64,000 bases of DNA, taken from contig WPIO01000017.1 in NCBI GenBank assembly GCA_009760855.2, positions 1,111,001 through 1,175,000 of the forward strand, in the 5' to 3' direction. The notes beneath the pieces are model-generated. The model saw nothing but the letters and a program-made list of their open reading frames with translations. It was not told where the DNA came from and made no database searches. The translations under genes were made by a program, and so were the position numbers. Each line of letters starts with the position of its first letter. Position 1 is the first letter of the stretch. Below are positions 56,746-64,000 of this stretch, piece by piece. Source of the DNA: Cristatella mucedo. Lineage: Eukaryota > Bryozoa > Phylactolaemata > Cristatellidae.

Positions 56746-57149
56746 TTGTAACGCTTGTGCAGAGCTCTGTCCGCTCAGAGCTGCACACTAGCCTTTTGGA
56801 TTAGCGATCGTATTTCGCCGTGTCGCGTCTTGTCGATGCGGACCCCCACGATAGCTGTGCTTGTGAAGCAAATTGTACTCTCATCCGGTTGGTGTCAGAA
56901 GTCATGTCCCTGGGGATAGGAGGCAGACACTTGATGAAATCAAATGAAGAAGTGTTCGAAAATACAATGTTTCTGCTCTGCTAGCCTCGCTGAAGTTTTT
57001 TTAACACTATGCCTCCACTGATAAAATAAAATGCTATACAAATTATCACACTCTTATTTTCAACATCGTCATTTCTGAACTCGTAACACCACTTAGCAGT
57101 CCGAGGTCAATTTCGTTCTAATCTGCTTCTCCTGAACCCTGGTACTAGA

Positions 57150-57610
57150 GATTGAATTAATACAGAAGATTTTTAGTGCCCTCAGAGATCTGAACTTCTT
57201 TCTACGCACTTTACAAGTGCTGTATAGAAAGCATTACCAAATGCTTGGTGGTAACATCCGCAAGCAGCAGGCACAGTGTAAGCAGGTACATGCGAACGAG
57301 AGACGTATCGCAAATACCCACCAAATGCTATAACAAGCAGGTACGTATTAAGCTTTTTTATATGTCGTCATGTCAGGGGACGTTGTGATATGAGTTGGCA
57401 GTGAGTTCCAGGCTTTGGGAGTATAGGAACGAAAGGCGCGTTCTCCAACCGTCTTCAGGTTCGTATGAGGTAGGACTAAGCGATTTGAGTCAGAACATTG
57501 GATTTTGCTATTCTTCGCCAGGTGAAAGCTACCTAGTCTGAAGTGTAGGTGCTCTAATTCACCCAACTTGATCGCATTTTGGAAGCTTTTAAAAGTACCT
57601 GTACTAGATC
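57150..57610 (-). pseudogene. LINE-A 3' end with RT C-terminal remnant
   Basis: AGTGCCCTCAGAGATCTGAA tail, shortened UTR, then NLKTVGERAFRSYTPKAWNS and SRLVLPHTN-like residues. No long 5' part. Confidence 0.82.
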
Positions 57611-57824
57611 TCAGAGGCGTAGCAAGGGGTGTGCAGGGGAACAGATGTCCCGGGCGCCAAGGCCAAAGGAGCACCAAAAGCAATGGATTGTGCACTTTTT
57701 TAACCTTTTCATGTGAGAATACTAATCTTAATTTTAAGCAAGTCCTTGTTTCAATTGACTTTAAAATTGCTGGTTACGCTTGTTAAGCATGTCTACAGAC
57801 TTAGACCGAGCTGTAGCTTGATGC

Positions 57825-57970
57825 CAAGGCCGCTGGTCTGGCCCAGTGGTTAAGGTACACGCCCCGACCGACCAAGGTCTGGCCGAGGTCGTGGTCTCGA
57901 GCCCCGTGGCCTATGTAAAGCGCCTGAATACAGATAAAGTTCTCTTATGGCGCTATAGAAATTAATTATA
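57825..57970 (+). mobile_element. SINE2 copy
   Basis: Clear head (GGCCCAGTGGTTAAGG A box; GAGGTCGTGGTCTCGAGCCC B box) and tail AAAGCGCCTGAATACAGAT, AGTTCTCTTATGGCGCTATA. Best SINE2 copy. Confidence 0.85.
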
Positions 57971-58289
57971 CATATACACGCGATGACACGGAAACCCCGA
58001 GAGGGCTTTAATCGCCGTGTATTCGGCTGGCGCTCACAGCACAACAAGCACACGGTCGCTCACGGTCGCCCCGGTCGGCGTTGCAATTGCTCTGCCCGCC
58101 CGCTCCATCCTGTCTGCCAAAGGCATCGCGCCAAGGGCGAGCCTGGCCTGGTACGCCGTCTCAAAGTGCCGGCGTGTGCCGTGGCTAGTACCGATATACT
58201 ATGAGACCACACCAGCTAGGCTTATTTAACTAGCTGTGCTACTACAGCGCTGCAGTCATGTCTGGCCATTTATCATGTATCCAAAAGAT

Positions 58290-59085
58290 AATACTGCCCA
58301 GAAATGAGAAGGTAATTTTTGTAAACTGTGATAACCATAGCTTTAACGTGGCAGAAAAACATGCTGCAAGTCAAGATTCTGTTGGCATTGCCTTTTTTGG
58401 AACCTCTTTTCAAGATCAACTCTGATGTGCGAAGAACTGAAGAAAGTCGTAGCCATCACTGTCACAAGTGACTCTGCAACAAGGAGGCGTGCAGCAAGAG
58501 TGGAGGCTGTGTGAGCAACCATTGTTGGACTGAACAGCATTGTAGATCTTTTGAAGCAACTATCTGAGGACACAAGTGAAACACTTGAAAAAGAAGCTGG
58601 CAGTCGCCTATATTTTGTATTTTGAACTTAAACTGTTTTGCTCTGTTCCCATTTTGGTACAACATCTTAAGGAAGATTGAACACGTCCAGAAAAGGCTGC
58701 GTGATCCAAAGATGAACTTCAAAGACGCCTATTGTGATCTCAGCTCTTTTGAGATTGAGTAGTCAAGATTTCGAGAAGACCTGTGCCGAGAATCACTTCT
58801 AGATACCAAAAGGAGATGTGAATTTTGGGGAGTTTCAGTTGTATGGGAATCCACGGAAGGACACAGATTCCTGGAGAACTCTAAAAATATGTTGATCTCA
58901 CTGCAGATGGTGAGATTTCAAGAATAATGAAGGACAGTATAGACTATCTCCGACAAGAAATTACAATTAGGTTCTCCCGGCTCACAGTATTGATGCCAAT
59001 TTGGTTTCTTGTTGGAAGTTGAGAAGCTTTTGAAGACATATCACTTGACCAAACTCTGCCAGCAATGACTAGATCGTAGAGGCTT
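58290..59085 (+). pseudogene. hAT / ZMYM-like transposase relic
   Basis: In shifting frames it reads VNCDNHSFNVAEKHA (C-x-x-H of hAT/ZMYM transposases), IAFFGTSFQDQL, RRRAARVEAV, then VQKRLRDPKMNFKDAYCDLS and DSIDYLRQEITIRFSRLTVL. Stops and frameshifts interrupt it, and the terminal dimerisation region is missing. Confidence 0.62.
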
Positions 59086-59089
59086 CATT

Positions 59090-60935
59090 ACCCAGGCTAG
59101 GTTCAGCTTGGGGTCACCGCCTGAGCCGGGACGTGACCTATAGGCTGACCGGGTGTGTCATGACCCAAAGTAACTGAGGCTCTTGAGAACCTTACGTTGG
59201 CGAGTTAAGCCGTAGTTTTGGACGCCCTCAGTCTCGCCGAGTTATGCATCTGGGTGGGTGCACGGCGTGCTCTGACGTTGTGGCCTTGCACGAAAGGTAT
59301 CTAGGCCCCAGGGCCCGAGCGGAACTGGATTTAAGCATGCTTGTTGTTACGGCTTGTATATTCCTTGTTTTCCCTCCAGCGTGTTGTTGTTCGTGGCCCC
59401 CTCCACGAGCAGGTGCCCTCAGCTGAGATGTACCTCACTAGCGAATCCCCGTTACTGCAGCAAATGTAGTACCAATGTCGTCTTGGTTAGTATTTGTGTG
59501 GATTGTCGCTCGTATTCACGATCGCTCAGGTCTGAGATTGTCCTCTAGCGTCGCGAAGCCTGGGCCTCGTGTTTCCCACGACCAACGAAGCCAAATGTAT
59601 CTAGGGCCCCCAGTGGTTCTGTTTAGTTCCCCTGTTATGGTTGCCGCATGCAACGTTGTTATTATAGGTTTAATCAAACTACCGCCCTAGATCAAACTCT
59701 TGCCCTAGCCAGCGGCGTGTCGAGCGGGGCGGGGGGGGGGAGTGGCTTGAGCATGGCGGGTCTGGGCGGGAACTAGCCTGACCCTAGATCTTGGTTACAC
59801 TTCTATTATTCAGACGCTGATGGAACAGAGCTGCACAACGAAACTGTGACTGTAAAATGCCTTATGCTTCATTCACATGCCAAACGTCACGATTCGGCTC
59901 TAAAGACACCACTCGAACTCGCGTCTTTCATTGTCAGTTATGGAGAAGTTGAGTTTTCTCATTTGAGAGTTGCCTTGCAAGTTCTTCTCACCATAGCTGT
60001 ATCTAAGATATAATCCTGTCTTATCTGAGAGCATCAGCAGAGCAAGATCGACTGTCCGATTTGGCCTAGCCAAGCACAGAGAAAGAAACACTTGAAAATG
60101 TAGACTTTCAAACTGTAATGGACCAGTTTGCCACGTTCAAGGCCAAACAAATTCCCCTAATTTGAAGTTGTGATGATAGCTACCCTGTACCTTTAATACA
60201 GTGAATAGAACTTTCTCGACTCGATAAGCCTGCTAGCGTAAGTTGTTTACATTTCTTCTTTAGTGGAGCTATTTTGCAGCAATTTTTGACAAGGGGACGG
60301 GGCGCCCATTGTAGCTTTGTCCCCGGACGCCGAAAGGCCTTCACTGAGCCTCTGCCTGATCCTTTTCATTGCCGGGGCGGGGCTACCATCCTCACTTTGG
60401 TCGAACAGGGAATAATAACGATAAAACTTGGCACGGGATGTTTTACCGACGTGCTTGAGTGATAGGTGGATGCAAACAAATTCAGGAGCCATGTGAGCGC
60501 ACGGCAAGTGTGCAGACTAGCAAAACTAAACGGCAAAGCACTTATCAAAATGCGGACATACTCCCGACGCTCAGCAACCGCTCTCTGTAGAGCCTGGCGT
60601 CGCATCCCAGTGCCACCTCCCGTACGACAGCAGAACCGGTCTGTCCAGCCTCCTCCCTAGCGACGATACCGCACCGGCCTGCTCGAGCGTCATTTAGTGG
60701 CGCATAAACAACTTATCGGGCTATGACTAATTGGCCGGGCCAATGTCTAAACCGGGTGCAGACGTGCACGACGGCTAGCGGCAGAGCGAACACTGCCCAC
60801 AGAAGAACCCATTCCGACGAGGAAAACCGAGCCTTCCACGCAGTCGTTATATGCTTGCTCCGCCACGATCCGTTTCCGGTGCTATTGCAGCTGAGCACTG
60901 CTCTCCTCCGGCTGCCTGTCTGGCAGTAATGTAAT
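59090..60935. other. Unassigned DNA
   Basis: No recognisable gene or repeat; GC-rich patches at 59700-59780 and 60285-60400. Confidence 0.4.
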
Positions 60936-61053
60936 GTAATGTATCTCCGCCTGTAGCTCCACGAAGGCAAAGACTACGTGGGTGCTTCGCGCGAGAGTTT
61001 TGTAAAGCGCACTCACAACCAAAGCAGCTTTCGGTACGCATTCGTTAGCCAAC
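60936..61053 (+). repeat. Dispersed repeat R3, copy 2
   Basis: Homologous to 47171-47290 in the same orientation; preceded by GTAATGTAAT repeats that may be a target-site or tail remnant. Confidence 0.75.
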
Positions 61054-61318
61054 AGCGTAGTAGCGTCAGGTGTGGGAGGCGCAGAGTAGAAGTGCGTCTA
61101 TCTATATCTATATATATCTATACATAGTCGTACGTCGCAAGCGCTCGTCCCCCGGTTATCTACCCGTGGACAATGCAGCGCTGTGGTGCGATTAAAAAAC
61201 ACAAGCGGCCACAGAAGGGGCGCCGAAAGCGACAGTTTACTGTGGGGCGGTTAGTAGCGGTTAAGCGCTTTACGCAGGCTTGTTCGTTCATTACATGGCT
61301 CCTGCGCCAGCTTGCCAT

Positions 61319-62640
<1,322 letters not shown>

Positions 62641-63160
62641 AAAAATAATAATACATTTGTATAGCACCCGCAGAGAACCTAATCTCTTTCAAGGCACTTT
62701 AAAAATGCTGAACGGAAAGCATGACCAAATGATTAGCGGTAACACTCGCCATCAAGCGTAACATTGTTACATGTGACGTGCACAGGGTCAAAATGTAGAT
62801 ACGATTAGTGGCAGCAGGCGCGGTGTAAGTAACGAGTAAGCACAGAACGGACTAATCACCAGGACCCACTAGATGCCGTAATAAACAAGTGTACTCTAAG
62901 CTTCTTCTTAAATGCCGTCGCTTCAGGTGATGTCGTGACGTCAGTCGGGAGTGAGTTCCTGGCTTCGTATCGGCCACCAGACTTCGTCCTGCCCGACAAA
63001 GAACAATGAGAAGGTATAGCCGAGTTGGTAAGACAGCCAAGGAAGTAAGCAGCATTGAAGTAGCAAGTACTGCACTGCCTGAAAAGTAGAGTGGACAGCA
63101 GCGAGAAGATTTTCGACCGACACTCACCGCGCATATGCAACGCGGTAGAATAAACATACG
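62641..63160 (-). pseudogene. LINE-A 3' end with RT C-terminal remnant
   Basis: AATAATAATACATTTG, AGCACCCGCAGAGAACCTAA, a GTTACATGTGACGTGCAC repeat block, then decayed RT C-terminal codons (SQELTPD, FKKKLRV). Confidence 0.82.
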
Positions 63161-63504
63161 AACACTATATTTTTACCTGGTAAGCATGCGAATCGTTAGC
63201 GACTGAAACTTAGTTCCGTCCACTGGCGCGCCGACATCAACTTCGAGCCGGCAAGATAGCCACGGTTAGCATTCGACCGGTCAGGCTCTGCAGGAGTCTT
63301 TCTCACGAGAAAGCCAGCGCGAGAAAAGTTCTCGCGGTAGCGCCTGGTGCATTCGACAAACTCCGTCGTAGGCGTTCATCGGAGTAGGCGTTACTCAGAA
63401 ATTGCCAGAGACAGAAGGAAATCCTATTTATCAAATCGCACTCGGTAGCTCCGGACATCCGTTTGATGTATGTGCACACACGCACGGACGCACGCTCACA
63501 CACA

Positions 63505-63575
63505 CGTATATATATCTATATGCATATATGTACATATGCTGCTCCTGACGCTATATAATATATATATATATATGC

Positions 63576-63602
<27 letters not shown>
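63505..63602. repeat. TA-rich simple repeat
   Basis: TATATA/TATGCATA units leading directly into a SINE2-like sequence. Confidence 0.9.
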
Positions 63603-63607
<5 letters not shown>

Positions 63608-63663
63608 GAGGTCGTGGGCTCGAGTCCTGCGGCATATGGAAAGCGCCTGGATAGAGATCAAGA

Positions 63664-63702
<39 letters not shown>

Positions 63703-63770
63703 AAGCGCCTAGAAAGAGATTAAGTTCTCTGAGGGCGCTTTATCAAGTGCAATATTATTATTATATATAT
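63603..63770 (+). mobile_element. SINE2-like element with internal (TA)n
   Basis: GAGGTCGTGGGCTCGAGTCC and AAAGCGCCTGGATAGAGAT are followed by a (TA)n at 63664-63700, then AAAGCGCCTAGAAAGAGATT and GCGCTTTATCAAGTGC: two tail modules separated by a microsatellite. Confidence 0.7.
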
Positions 63771-64000
63771 ATATATATATACCTAACCCCTGGGCCAAAC
63801 CAGGACGGCGACTGGCTTCCTTAACGGAAAGTACAGGACTCATTAAATCACTCGAACTGCTAAAATATTTCACATCATGTAAAAGTAATATTCCAACACG
63901 TGTGCAAACGACAATGTGCACTCTGAATAGTGCATCCGTTTGGCTTCGAACATCCTTACAATTTGTTTGCTTTTTCGGGGCCCGGCCACGCTTTTCGGTT

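Overview
The window is nuclear DNA of a multicellular animal, most likely an intron-rich, aquatic-type invertebrate (mollusc-, annelid-, flatworm- or sponge-like); I cannot name the species. The reasons are GT-AG introns throughout, a very exon-rich cilium gene, tRNA-derived SINEs, fossil L2/CR1-like LINEs whose tails end in ATT-type microsatellites, and long TC, GT and TA tracts.

About 0.9-36.7 kb, minus strand: one large gene, the 5' (N-terminal) part of HYDIN, the giant ASH/MSP-repeat protein of the motile-cilium central pair (C2b projection). I resolve 44 coding exons in order, about 3,000 codons. Their reading phases match at every junction except the 3' end of the exon at 21.7 kb. The gene runs off the left edge, where the remaining C-terminal exons must lie. 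The order is N-terminal region, ASH/MSP repeats, a nucleotide-kinase-like (Hydin ADK) module with an intact Walker A motif (10.1-6.8 kb), a charged coiled linker (6.3-2.0 kb), then further ASH/MSP repeats. The 1.5-10.6 kb stretch is strikingly GC- and CpG-rich with alanine runs; the rest of the gene is AT-rich.

36.7-39.9 kb: a divergent intergenic region with a candidate HYDIN promoter (minus-strand TATA-like box, three TGACGT motifs, a 12-bp perfect hairpin at 37.2 kb) and old SINE and LINE fragments.

39.9-48.7 kb, plus strand: a complete six-exon gene for a PRELI/MSF1-domain lipid-transfer protein of the PRELID3 (Slowmo) family, about 200 residues, with a candidate polyadenylation signal at 49.37 kb. 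It lies head-to-head with HYDIN.

49.4-64 kb: no cellular gene recognised. This is a graveyard of LINE reverse-transcriptase fragments (some nested or inverted), two SINE families, a decayed hAT/ZMYM-like transposase, a third dispersed repeat and long simple repeats.

No CRISPR, phage, operon or other prokaryotic feature is present. I found no clearly undescribed biological system. The most unusual signals concern splicing: a probable GC-AG intron, CpG-containing donors confined mostly to the GC-rich segment, a minisatellite made of tandem decoy 3' splice sites, and a SINE that abuts an acceptor. Another is the way transposon tails are shared between a SINE and a LINE family.
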